In this document: piece by piece, positions 16,953 through 25,862 of the stretch
Layout: each line of letters begins with the position of its first letter
How positions within the stretch are numbered: position 1 is the stretch's first letter
Source: Planktothrix paucivesiculata PCC 9631
GTDB taxonomy: Bacteria; Cyanobacteriota; Cyanobacteriia; Cyanobacteriales; Microcoleaceae
Assembly (NCBI RefSeq): GCF_900009265.2
Contig: NZ_LR735027.1
Span: forward strand, 35,392-99,391
Length of the DNA stretch: 64,000 bases
Reading direction: 5' to 3'
Position numbers and translations under genes: made by a program
The notes under the pieces: generated by a model
Databases searched by the model: none
The model's input: the letters and a program-made list of their open reading frames with translations, nothing else
Told to the model about the DNA's origin: nothing

Positions 16953-18362
16953 ATGCCTTTGACTGAAGCCAATCAATCCATACCGCCAACGTCAACCATC
17001 TCGCGTAAAGAGTTACGGGAGTTGGTGCGGGCGCAACTGCAAATGTTACTGGAAATAGGGGATTTAACCGGGGCGAAAAGCATTCTCAAGCCCGTACAAC
17101 CGACGGATATAGCCGAAGCTATTGAAGGTTTACCCGAAACCATGCAGGTGATTGCTTTCCGTTTGCTGTCTAAAGATGAGGCGATCGAAGTTTACGAACA
17201 ACTAGATTCGAGCGTCCAACAATCCCTGTGTGAGAAATTCAAGCGCCAAGAAGTCATCGACATTGTGGATAAGATGTCCCCCGATGACCGGGTGCGTTTA
17301 TTTGAGGAGTTACCCGCCTCGGTGGTGCGACGGATTGTGGCGGAGTTAAGCCCCACCGAACGTCAGTCTACGGCCTTGCTGCTGGGGTATGAAGCGGGAA
17401 CCGCCGGACGAATTATGACCCCGGAGTATGTTTCCCTGAAAGAATATTTTACGGTTAGCCAAAGTTTAGAACGAATTCGCAGTTTAGCCCATGTCAAAGA
17501 AACGATTTATTCTCTGTATGTGACGGACTCCGATCGGCGATTATTGGGCATTTTATCTTTGCGGGATTTAGTGACTACCCCACTGGATAAAACCGTCGGT
17601 GAAATTATGAATCAAGATATTGTTTCTGTGCAAACGGACACCGATCAAGAGGAAGTAGCTGATATTATTCAAAGGTATGATTTTTTAGCGATTCCGGTTG
17701 TCGATAGTGAACGGCGATTAGTCGGAATTATTACGGTTGATGATGTCTTAGATATTATTCAACAGGAAGCCACAGAAGATATTTATGCCTTGGGGGGCGT
17801 ACAAACCGATGGAGATAATTATTTTCAGGTAGATCTGCTCACCGTTGCCCGCCGCCGGGTGGTTTGGTTGTTAGTTTTGCTATTAACAAATAGTGTAACG
17901 GGTGCAATTTTGAAATCTCAACAGGATCTGTTACAACAGGTGGTAGCGTTATCATTTTTTATTCCTCTACTAACAGGAACGGGCGGCAATGTGGGAGCAC
18001 AATCTTCTACCGTTGTGATTCGAGGCATGAATACCGACGAAATTCGAGCCATGGGGCCATTACAAGTGATTTGGCGGGAGGGATTAGCTGGAGCATTGTT
18101 AGGTTCAATCCTAGGGGTTTTAGCGACAATTTGGGCGGCGGTATTTGTGGTAGCAGGAAATTTATCCGTTGCTGTGGCTGTGGGTGTTAGTTTAGTCGCT
18201 ATTTCTATTTTAGCATCGGTGGCGGGTTCGTCTTTGCCTTTTTTATTCCGGTCATTAGGATTAGATCCGGCTTTAATGTCAGCGCCATTTATTACCACGG
18301 CTGTTGATGTTTTAGGGGTTTTAATTTATTTTAATTTAGCGCGATTAATTTTGCAACTTTAG
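16953..18362 (+). CDS. mgtE: Magnesium transporter MgtE
   Basis: MgtE is a Mg2+-gated channel of the inner membrane. The 469-residue protein shows the MgtE N domain (about 35-140, ending in RLFEELPASVVRRIVAELSP), a tandem CBS pair (about 145-275) and five membrane helices (about 290-465). The TM region carries the conserved LTGTGGNVGAQSSTVVIRG segment. A gttttaggagag sequence before the start provides the ribosome site. No Mg2+ riboswitch could be recognised in the 200-base leader. Confidence 0.93.
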   Translation: MPLTEANQSIPPTSTISRKELRELVRAQLQMLLEIGDLTGAKSILKPVQPTDIAEAIEGLPETMQVIAFRLLSKDEAIEVYEQLDSSVQQSLCEKFKRQEVIDIVDKMSPDDRVRLFEELPASVVRRIVAELSPTERQSTALLLGYEAGTAGRIMTPEYVSLKEYFTVSQSLERIRSLAHVKETIYSLYVTDSDRRLLGILSLRDLVTTPLDKTVGEIMNQDIVSVQTDTDQEEVADIIQRYDFLAIPVVDSERRLVGIITVDDVLDIIQQEATEDIYALGGVQTDGDNYFQVDLLTVARRRVVWLLVLLLTNSVTGAILKSQQDLLQQVVALSFFIPLLTGTGGNVGAQSSTVVIRGMNTDEIRAMGPLQVIWREGLAGALLGSILGVLATIWAAVFVVAGNLSVAVAVGVSLVAISILASVAGSSLPFLFRSLGLDPALMSAPFITTAVDVLGVLIYFNLARLILQL

Positions 18363-18434
18363 GAGGGGGTTATAATTTGAATAGTCCTTGTCGATTTTCC
18401 TGATCAAACTAGAAACACAATTCCTAAAAATAAT

Positions 18435-19076
18435 ATGTTTAATAAAAAGCAATGGCCAGAATTCGTCGAATTAATCTTTATTATTGCTGCCATAATTGGT
18501 TCGTTTAGTCTTCTCACGGGACAGTCCATAACCTATGCAGCGATTCCAGGTTCTTTTGCTTTAGGATTAAATTGGTTAAATCGTCAATTGTTAGCCCAAC
18601 AAATTCGGAAAAATAGTGCAACAAATAAAAGTTTGATTCAGCAACATAAGGCGGATTTAGATCAACTAATGGATCAGTTACAGAGAACTATCTCGACTTT
18701 AAATATATCTTCGGGACTGGCGATTAATCCCAATGCTCAATTAGCTCAGGAATTGCAATCTTTAATGGCGGTAATTCAAAATATTTTAGAACGTCAAAAT
18801 TTATTAGAAAAGACTTTAAGTATGATGCAATCGGAGTTAGAAATTGTTGTGCAAGCGTTCCAAAAACGGCCGGAGTTAGACCAGATTAATAGTTTAACCC
18901 ATGTGATTGTGGATCTACAACAATTTATTAATCAATTACCCCAATGGGGCAATTTACAACAACATCAAATGAATGAGCTACATCAAAAGGTGGAACAATC
19001 TCTGGAAAAACTATCCACAGAAATAGAAAATATTCCGAATCAAATTGAACAGGAAGTTAAACGACAAGGAAAGTAG
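18435..19076 (+). CDS. Membrane-anchored coiled-coil protein, unknown function
   Basis: Residues 10-45 form two closely spaced hydrophobic helices (FVELIFIIAAIIGSF and ITYAAIPGSFALGLNWL). Residues 55-210 are Gln/Glu/Leu-rich coiled coil (ADLDQLMDQLQRTIS, LQSLMAVIQNIL, MNELHQKVEQSLEKL). No catalytic motif is seen. It follows mgtE by 72 bp and may share its transcript. Family not recognised. Confidence 0.7.
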   Translation: MFNKKQWPEFVELIFIIAAIIGSFSLLTGQSITYAAIPGSFALGLNWLNRQLLAQQIRKNSATNKSLIQQHKADLDQLMDQLQRTISTLNISSGLAINPNAQLAQELQSLMAVIQNILERQNLLEKTLSMMQSELEIVVQAFQKRPELDQINSLTHVIVDLQQFINQLPQWGNLQQHQMNELHQKVEQSLEKLSTEIENIPNQIEQEVKRQGK

Positions 19077-19159
19077 TTGGGTTGTTGGTTATTTAAAATC
19101 AAACAAAAATCAGGAGTTCAGTTGTCTAAATCCTGTATATAATTAATGGAATGATTTCA

Positions 19160-19543
19160 TTAATTAGTAAAAGGATCAACTATATTTAAACTTGAAATTC
19201 CTTGAAAATCATCTATATTTCGAGTAACCAAAACTGCCCCTTCTACTAAAGCCGTGCCAGCAATAATAGCATCGGGCAGTTTAATTTTATGTTGTTTTCT
19301 GATTTGAATAGTTACTTCCTCAATTTTAGGAGTAACAAAAATATTGTCAAACTGCTCTAAACATTCTCTAATAGCTTGATCTTCTTTGACAGATAATCCT
19401 GAATAAGATAGTAATTCCATTTTGATAATGGTTGAAATTATAACTTGATTATTAGTCAAAAAATCCTCACTAAACCATTCAATAACTGCTCCCTCATCAG
19501 CAAAATAGTCAATAAAAATATTGGTATCATAAAGATATTTCAT
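19160..19543 (-). CDS. VapC-like PIN-domain toxin
   Basis: PIN-domain toxins are metal-dependent RNases. The acidic residues are present: Asp in YLYDTNIFIDYF, Glu in IKMELLSY, Asp in KLPDAIIAGTAL and Asp in TRNIDDFQG. The ATG at 19543 overlaps the antitoxin stop codon as ATGA, with aggag 5-6 bases upstream, so translational coupling is likely; a GTG two codons earlier is less convincing. The protein is 127 aa. It forms a type II toxin-antitoxin pair with the gene just upstream. Confidence 0.88.
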   Translation of the reverse strand: MKYLYDTNIFIDYFADEGAVIEWFSEDFLTNNQVIISTIIKMELLSYSGLSVKEDQAIRECLEQFDNIFVTPKIEEVTIQIRKQHKIKLPDAIIAGTALVEGAVLVTRNIDDFQGISSLNIVDPFTN

Positions 19544-19737
19544 TCCCACTCCTGACGTAGTTTTTGAGTATGGGCAATTAAATCCTTTTTCTTAGCTTTC
19601 AAAATTCCTCTAACTTGAGCAATTTTATCATAATTTATAGTCTGATCAGTTTTTAAACAATCATCAGGCAAATTTAAAGTAATTGAATCTTGATCTTCAC
19701 TAATCAAACAATCTTTAGAAATTTTGACAATAGCCAT
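19540..19737 (-). CDS. Antitoxin of the PIN-domain pair
   Basis: This 65-residue protein precedes the toxin and overlaps it by 4 bp. The C-terminal half is charged and helical (KIAQVRGILKAKKKDLIAHTQKLRQEWE), as expected for the toxin-wrapping tail of an antitoxin. The N-terminal half is beta-rich but does not show a clear AbrB or RHH signature. Identity as antitoxin rests mainly on position and size. Confidence 0.8.
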   Translation of the reverse strand: MAIVKISKDCLISEDQDSITLNLPDDCLKTDQTINYDKIAQVRGILKAKKKDLIAHTQKLRQEWE

Positions 19738-19812
19738 TTATTGATGCTCCTATTTTTTAGGGTAATAATTTAATTATAATCCAACTAACTCCCCCGTCTG
19801 CGGTGCTGCTAT

Positions 19813-22377
19813 TTATTTTGTTGTCATCGTATAAACTCCATCCCATTCTTCAGGAACAGCAGTTTGTAAATATTGTTGCGATCGCACTAGATGAATTTGT
19901 ACCGCACGGTCATCAGGGCGCATTTTTTTAGCTTCTTCAAAAATCCGAATTGCTTGTTTAAACTCTTTCGCTAAATAAGCAATTCTCCCTTGATTAAAAC
20001 AATCTAAAAACTCCTGTACCGAGTCATCTAAAGCCATCGAACGATTACCAATTAACTCATAAATACTCACCGCCTGATTCTTGCCTTTCACCCGCACCCG
20101 ATCCAATTCCCTCACCCAAATTTTATCTTGACATAAATGATAAGTCATTTCACTCATAATAATATCACAACCATATTGTTTAGTAATTTGTTCTAAGCGA
20201 GAACTTAAATTTACCCCATCCCCAATAACAGTATAGTCCATGCGTTTTTGGGAACCAATATTTCCCGATACCACTTCCCCCGAACTCATCCCAATACCAA
20301 TTCTAATTTGCGGTTCATTCGGTCGCAGTTGGTTAAATTCCTTTAAGCGTCGGCGCATATCTAAAGCCGATTTTACCGCCATCCAAGCATGATTGTCTCG
20401 CAGAGGCAGAGGTGCACCAAACACCGCCATTAAAGCATCTCCAATGAATTTATCTAAAGTACCTTCATGGGAAAAAACCGCTTCTACCATGGTTTCAAAA
20501 TATTGGTTTAATAATGCCACCACGTCCGAGGCTTCTAAATTTTCTGTTAATGTGGTATAACCCCGAATATCGGAAAACAAAATTGTAACTTCTTTGCGTT
20601 CTCCTACCATTAAAACATCCTCTCCCAAGGCCATAACCTGTTCGGCTACCCCCGGAGTCATGTAGCGATACATGGTAGTTTTCATCCGTTTTTCCCGACT
20701 AATATCTTCTAAAACCACTAACCCTCCCCTAACCCCTCCTTCTGGATTAGTCAGAGGATTAACGGTTAAATTAATACTGCGTTCTATTTGTCTAACTTGC
20801 TGTTTAGGATAGGTTATATTATTGGGTTGGGCGTCTGTGGGTTCTCCCCAAGGGTGATAAATTTCAGGATTAGAGCGATCGGGAGTTCCTAAAATATAGC
20901 TCGTTTGGATAACATCTCCTTGAGTTTCTTCGACTTTAATTAAACCCACGGTTAAACTTTGTTCAGGCACATAATGACGGGCGGCGTGGCGCAGACTATC
21001 TTCTAAACGGAATTTTAAATTTTCAATCGGTAGGACTTCCCAAACATAACGTCCGGCTAATTTTTCTTCCCAATATTGACGAATAGAGCGATCGCCAACT
21101 TGTGGTTTAGGACACCCTAATAATTCCAAAGCCGCATCATTAATCGTGACAATTTTTCCTTGTAAATCCGTAGAAATTACCACATCCGAAAGACTTTGTA
21201 AAATATCCTTCTGATATTGCTTTTCTACCATCACATTTTCAAATAACTGAGCATTTTGTAAGGCAATTCCTGCCTGAGCATTAAACGCCCTTAAAAATTC
21301 CTCATCGGAATTAGTAAAACTGCCTTTATGTTTATTAATTAACTGAGTCACCCCAATTAATTCCCCCGCCGCATTAAACACGGGCATACATAAAATATTT
21401 CGGGTTTGATAACCAGTTCTGCGGTCAGTATTGGGGTCAAAACGAGGATCACAATAGGCATCAGGAATATTCAAAACTTGACCCGTTGAAGCCACATATC
21501 CGGCAATCCCACGATTAGCAGGAATCCGAATTTCTATCATTTTTGAACCCTCGGCATTCGCCACTTTTGTCCATAATTCTTGAGTTTCTTTTTGTAATAA
21601 AAATAAGGTGCTGCGATCGGCTTGCATTAAATCCCGTGCCTGTTCCATCACCGCTTGTAAGGTGGTTTCTAAATCTAAACTTTGTCCTAAAGTGGTTGTT
21701 GCTTTTAATAAGGCGGCGACTCCCCGTTGATTTCGGGCGGCAACAAAAAACGATTGACAACTTTCTAAAATAATCCCAATTGAATCGGCAAAAGCTCTAA
21801 ATTGTTGTTCATCTTCCTCTGTGAATTCCGTATCTCCAGCTTTATTTAATAACCGTACCACCGCCACGGATTCCTGTGGATTTTGGCTGCTAAAAATCGG
21901 CATACACAGAATGGTGCGGGCATAATATCCGGGGGGTTCATCCACATCCACATCAAATAATTCACAGGCATGAGCATCGCTGACATTCATTCCCTTACCC
22001 GTGCGGGCAACATATCCTAAAATTCCCGAATCCATCGGTAAACGGATTTCCTTTGCCAGTCCAGTTTCTTCATCAACTTTGGTATACCAGAGTTGATTTT
22101 TTCCTCGATTAACTAAAAAAATAGTAGTGCGATCAGCTTGTAGAATTTGCCCAATTTTGAGGGTAAAAGCATCGAGTAATTGTTCTAATAAAGTTTCTAT
22201 TCCTTCATTATTAATTAGATCAATTGCCCTAAGAAATTGCTGAAATTCGGCGGTAATAAAATCTAAAATACAGATAAATTCCCCAATTGGCAGATTCTTA
22301 ACACGCGCCGCCAATAGGCCCATACGATCCACTTGTGTCAGCGTAGCTAAGATGCTACCAGCATTAGAAAAAGTCAT
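19813..22377 (-). CDS. Class III adenylate cyclase with two GAF domains and a PAS domain
   Basis: The 854 residues contain GAF1 (about 55-200), GAF2 (about 230-385), PAS (about 390-560), cyclase domain (about 595-780) and a TPR-like tail. Both GAF domains have the NKFDE signature (LLNKAGDTEFTEEDE and LINKHKGSFTNSDEE), the mark of cyclic-nucleotide-binding GAF domains, as in Anabaena CyaB1, where cAMP activates its own production. Metal-binding aspartates are in FSDIRGYT and FIGDALMAVFG; the Lys in LDKFIGD and Asp in MDYTVIG fit ATP rather than GTP as substrate. No membrane span, so it is a soluble cAMP source. Apparently monocistronic. Confidence 0.92.
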   Translation of the reverse strand: MTFSNAGSILATLTQVDRMGLLAARVKNLPIGEFICILDFITAEFQQFLRAIDLINNEGIETLLEQLLDAFTLKIGQILQADRTTIFLVNRGKNQLWYTKVDEETGLAKEIRLPMDSGILGYVARTGKGMNVSDAHACELFDVDVDEPPGYYARTILCMPIFSSQNPQESVAVVRLLNKAGDTEFTEEDEQQFRAFADSIGIILESCQSFFVAARNQRGVAALLKATTTLGQSLDLETTLQAVMEQARDLMQADRSTLFLLQKETQELWTKVANAEGSKMIEIRIPANRGIAGYVASTGQVLNIPDAYCDPRFDPNTDRRTGYQTRNILCMPVFNAAGELIGVTQLINKHKGSFTNSDEEFLRAFNAQAGIALQNAQLFENVMVEKQYQKDILQSLSDVVISTDLQGKIVTINDAALELLGCPKPQVGDRSIRQYWEEKLAGRYVWEVLPIENLKFRLEDSLRHAARHYVPEQSLTVGLIKVEETQGDVIQTSYILGTPDRSNPEIYHPWGEPTDAQPNNITYPKQQVRQIERSINLTVNPLTNPEGGVRGGLVVLEDISREKRMKTTMYRYMTPGVAEQVMALGEDVLMVGERKEVTILFSDIRGYTTLTENLEASDVVALLNQYFETMVEAVFSHEGTLDKFIGDALMAVFGAPLPLRDNHAWMAVKSALDMRRRLKEFNQLRPNEPQIRIGIGMSSGEVVSGNIGSQKRMDYTVIGDGVNLSSRLEQITKQYGCDIIMSEMTYHLCQDKIWVRELDRVRVKGKNQAVSIYELIGNRSMALDDSVQEFLDCFNQGRIAYLAKEFKQAIRIFEEAKKMRPDDRAVQIHLVRSQQYLQTAVPEEWDGVYTMTTK

Positions 22378-22561
22378 GGGAAGGGGATAGTTTGGGTGAG
22401 GGATGGAAAACCGAAAAACTCTGATTAGAGGAAGTTAACTGGGTTTGCTCGAAGAAAAACCTTCCCAACTAGGAGAGACTTAGATATTGACTAGATGATA
22501 ACAGACAAGGGATGGTGATAGTCGCCATCCTTGTCACCGGGTCTAAAGTTTCTCCCCCATA

Positions 22562-23695
22562 CTAAGCAACCGAGGGCAGGGAGTAACGGCTTAGAATTTC
22601 TTCATAGTAGGAGCGCAGTTGTTGCGTCGCGGCCGCCCATCCCCAACGTTCGGCTTCTAAACGGGCATTTTGGCGTAGGGTTTCCCGTTCTTGGGGGTTG
22701 GCAAATAACCTTTGAGTCGCGATAATAGCTCCATTTTCCTGACGTGGATCGAATAAATAGCCATTAACACCATCGGTGACAATATCAGGAATCCCCCCAG
22801 ACCGGGCGGCGACTACGGGAGTTCCGGCGGCCATGGCTTCTAATAGCACTAATCCCAGGGTTTCGGTGCGGGAGGGGAAAATAAAGGCATCGGCCGAGGC
22901 GTAGGCCGCAGCTAGGTCTTTTCCCCGCAAGTAACCCACAAAATGGGTGGGAGTTCCCTGAAAATGGGCTTCTAGGGCTTGACGATTGGGGCCATCGCCC
23001 ACCAGGGCTAAACGGGCATTAGGAAGGGTTTCTAAAACGGGTTTAATTTGTTCAATTTCTTTTTCTGCTCCTAAACGACCGACGTAGAGTAATAGATTGC
23101 AGTCCGGGTGTCCCTGGCTTAAGCGATCGCGCATTTCCACAGTAGCCAAAGAAGGTTGAAACATCTCCGTATCGACTCCCCTTTGCCATAAGTCCAGCCT
23201 TTCAATCCCATGATTATCGAGTTCTTGTACCATTACTGTTGAGGTACAAAGATTCAATTGGGCTTGGTTATGGGCAGCCCTTAACATACTCCAGAGCACC
23301 TCCTCCAACATTCCTAGACCATAATGGTGCAAATATTGGGGAAGATGGGTATGGTAGGATGCAACTAAAGGAATATTTAACTTTTTGGCATAATATAATC
23401 CTCCTAGCCCTAAAATCGCTGGATTGGCAACGTGAATCAGATCGGGCCGAAATTTTTCTAATTCCACACCGATACCGGGATGGGGAATACCGAGTTTTAA
23501 TTCGGGGTATAGGGGCAGGGGAACCCCTTCTACGCCATAGATTCTAGCGCCTTTATAGTCCGTGAGTCCCCCGGCCGGAGAAATCACCAAAACCTGATCT
23601 CCTAACCGTTGTAACTGTTCCACCGTATGACACAGCCGGGTCACGATCCCATCAATTTTGGGCAAAAAAGTCTCAGTGAAAAGAGCAATTCGCAT
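22562..23695 (-). CDS. sqdX: Sulfoquinovosyltransferase (SQDG synthesis)
   Basis: SqdX moves sulfoquinovose from UDP-sulfoquinovose to diacylglycerol, forming the thylakoid lipid SQDG. The 377-residue GT-B (GT4) protein has the family start MRIALFTETFLPKIDGIV, the acceptor-side block SYHTHLPQYLHHYGLG, WQRGVDTEMFQP, and the donor-binding E-x7-E region (PSRTETLGLVLLEAMAAGTPV). The match to cyanobacterial SqdX is strong from memory. sqdB, which makes the donor, is not in the window. The start at 23695 gives the exact family N-terminus. Confidence 0.88.
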   Translation of the reverse strand: MRIALFTETFLPKIDGIVTRLCHTVEQLQRLGDQVLVISPAGGLTDYKGARIYGVEGVPLPLYPELKLGIPHPGIGVELEKFRPDLIHVANPAILGLGGLYYAKKLNIPLVASYHTHLPQYLHHYGLGMLEEVLWSMLRAAHNQAQLNLCTSTVMVQELDNHGIERLDLWQRGVDTEMFQPSLATVEMRDRLSQGHPDCNLLLYVGRLGAEKEIEQIKPVLETLPNARLALVGDGPNRQALEAHFQGTPTHFVGYLRGKDLAAAYASADAFIFPSRTETLGLVLLEAMAAGTPVVAARSGGIPDIVTDGVNGYLFDPRQENGAIIATQRLFANPQERETLRQNARLEAERWGWAAATQQLRSYYEEILSRYSLPSVA

Positions 23696-23759
23696 ACAAG
23701 CTATACACTGATATCAATAGTCCGAGCTTCCCCATCATCTCAGAATTTGCGATCGCTGT

Positions 23760-23896
23760 TAAGAATTACGAATTACGAATTACGAATGGGTAATACTTCG
23801 ACTTCGCTCAGTAACAGGGTTATGGGTAATAGACTGAGCACTGCTAGAGAGACGCGCCCGAGCGCAGCGATGCCGTAGGCTATTGGCACGTCTCTA
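23760..23896 (+). repeat. Repeat-filled spacer: acgaatt heptamers and dispersed palindrome copy B
   Basis: Bases 23760-23786 hold about four tandem copies of a 7-bp unit (ttacgaa). Bases 23849-23896 are a palindromic repeat: gagacgcgccc at one end, ggcacgtctcta at the other. They share a central stretch (gatgccg-aggctattggc) with the copy at 62496-62546. The spacer separates the divergent sqdX and proA genes. Confidence 0.75.
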
Positions 23897-23958
23897 CACT
23901 GATGACTGTATGATAAAAAAATAGTAATTTTTGACTAATTTGGGGTTAAATTTTAACA

Positions 23959-25263
23959 ATGACAGTCTCGGAAACCCGTTCTATTCCTTTAGTGGAACTT
24001 GCTGCAAAAACTCGTGTAGCAGCACAGAAATTAGGGATATTATCAACAGCAGAAAAAAATCAAGCCATTGAAGCCGTTGCTCAGGCTTTAGAAGCGGCTG
24101 CGTCGGAAATTATTACTGCAAATGAAGCCGATTGTCGTGCCGCCGAAGCTGAAGGAATTGCTAAACCTTTATATAATCGCCTCAAATTTGATGGGACTAA
24201 ATTAAAAAGTACCATTGCCGGATTAAGAGATGTTGCTAAATTGCCTGATCCGGTGGGCGTGGTGCAAATTCATCGAGAATTAGATCAGGGTTTAATTCTA
24301 AAAAGAATTACCTGCCCATTAGGGGTTTTAGGGGTGATTTTTGAGGCTCGGCCAGAAGCGGTGATTCAAATTTCTGCCTTGGCAATTAAATCGGGAAATG
24401 GGGTGATTTTAAAAGGCGGAAAAGAGGCGATTAATTCTTGTCAAGTTTTGGTTAAAGCCATTCGTCAAGGATTATCCCAAACGGCGATTCATCCCGATGC
24501 AGTTCAACTTTTAACCACCCGTGAGGAAATTTTAGAATTATTACGATTAGATGATTATGTGGATTTAATTATTCCCCGGGGTTCTAATGCTTTTGTGAAG
24601 TTTGTTCAGGATAATACTCGGATTCCCGTATTAGGTCATGCGGAGGGAATTTGTCATGTTTATATTGATAAATTGGCGGATATAAAAAAAGCGATCGCCA
24701 TTACAGTTGATGCCAAAACCCAATATCCTGCCGCTTGTAATGCGGTCGAAACCCTATTAGTTCATCAAGATATTGCCGCTGGGTTTTTATTAGAAGCAGT
24801 GACGGCTTTACAAGCTAAAAATGTTGAATTGCGCGGGGATGCGAAAACCCTAAAAATTGTTAATATTCAGCCAGCAACGGCGGAAGATTGGTCAACGGAA
24901 TATAGCGATTTAATCTTATCAATTAAAATTGTTGAGAGTTTAGAAGAAGCGATCGCCCATATCAATACCTATGGTTCCGGTCATACCGATGCTATTATAA
25001 CGGAAGATCAAACCACGGCCAAGATCTTTTTAAATCAAGTCGATGCGGCGGGAGTTTTCCATAATTGTTCCACTCGTTTCGCCGATGGATTTCGCTATGG
25101 TTTCGGCGCAGAAGTGGGAATTAGTACCCAACAAATGCCCCCCCGTGGCCCCGTTGGTTTGGAAGGGTTAGTTACTTATAAATATCAAGCGGTAGGGGAT
25201 GGGCATATTGTAGAAACCTATTCTGGAAGTAACGCTAAATCTTTTACCCATCGAGATTTATAA
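23959..25263 (+). CDS. proA: Gamma-glutamyl phosphate reductase
   Basis: ProA reduces gamma-glutamyl phosphate to glutamate semialdehyde in proline synthesis. The 434-residue aldehyde-dehydrogenase-fold protein shows [33 protein letters not shown], the catalytic Cys in [14 protein letters not shown], and the C-terminal [24 protein letters not shown]. proB is not nearby. The ATG at 23959 fits the family N-terminus. Confidence 0.95.
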   Translation: MTVSETRSIPLVELAAKTRVAAQKLGILSTAEKNQAIEAVAQALEAAASEIITANEADCRAAEAEGIAKPLYNRLKFDGTKLKSTIAGLRDVAKLPDPVGVVQIHRELDQGLILKRITCPLGVLGVIFEARPEAVIQISALAIKSGNGVILKGGKEAINSCQVLVKAIRQGLSQTAIHPDAVQLLTTREEILELLRLDDYVDLIIPRGSNAFVKFVQDNTRIPVLGHAEGICHVYIDKLADIKKAIAITVDAKTQYPAACNAVETLLVHQDIAAGFLLEAVTALQAKNVELRGDAKTLKIVNIQPATAEDWSTEYSDLILSIKIVESLEEAIAHINTYGSGHTDAIITEDQTTAKIFLNQVDAAGVFHNCSTRFADGFRYGFGAEVGISTQQMPPRGPVGLEGLVTYKYQAVGDGHIVETYSGSNAKSFTHRDL

Positions 25264-25337
25264 TATCGTAATCGGTAATAAGTTATACTACTAGCCAGGG
25301 GTTTTTATCCTTGGCTAATCTTGAGAAATCACTTGTT

Positions 25338-25862
25338 ATGAATTCCAACAATCAAGACATTCTTGTTCGGTTTTATTTGGGTTTATCTCCTGATACTGAA
25401 GGACGGAAAATCGAAGATATTTGGCAATGGGGACATGATCGTTTGGAATATACCCATGATTACATTCAATGGTTATTTCCCATGGTGGAAAAAAGCAATT
25501 TTAATCGAAATGCGCCCACCTTAAATCCCTCTGTTATTGAAACCTTTATAAATACTCCAGAATTACAACAAAGGTTAGGTCAATCTCTATTATTAATGTT
25601 AAATTTTTATGGATTAAAATTAGAATCTCAGCCCTCTCAATGGATAAAAATTATTAAAGGTGAAAACTATAAACAAAGAAAAAAAAATTGGATTGGTTGG
25701 CGAGATCATAACTATTTACGCTTGACTAGAATTTTAACCAGTTTAAGACTATTAGGACTAGAAAATGAGGCTAAAGCATTATTTCAGTGTTTAGATGAAA
25801 TTTATCAAGAAGAAAAGGATAAAATTGGGTCAGAAACCTATAGTTATTGGAAAAATGCTTAG
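25338..25862 (+). CDS. OGFr-domain protein (opioid growth factor receptor conserved region)
   Basis: The segment LVRFYLGLSPDTEGRKIEDIWQ followed by LEYTHDYIQWLFP and then NFNRNAPTLN is the conserved region first named in the vertebrate opioid growth factor receptor and also found in bacteria. Its bacterial role is unknown. The protein is 174 residues from the ATG at 25338, all helical, with no signal peptide. A TTG at 25311 would add 9 residues. The stop overlaps the stop of the convergent sensor kinase gene by 4 bases. Confidence 0.8.
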   Translation: MNSNNQDILVRFYLGLSPDTEGRKIEDIWQWGHDRLEYTHDYIQWLFPMVEKSNFNRNAPTLNPSVIETFINTPELQQRLGQSLLLMLNFYGLKLESQPSQWIKIIKGENYKQRKKNWIGWRDHNYLRLTRILTSLRLLGLENEAKALFQCLDEIYQEEKDKIGSETYSYWKNA

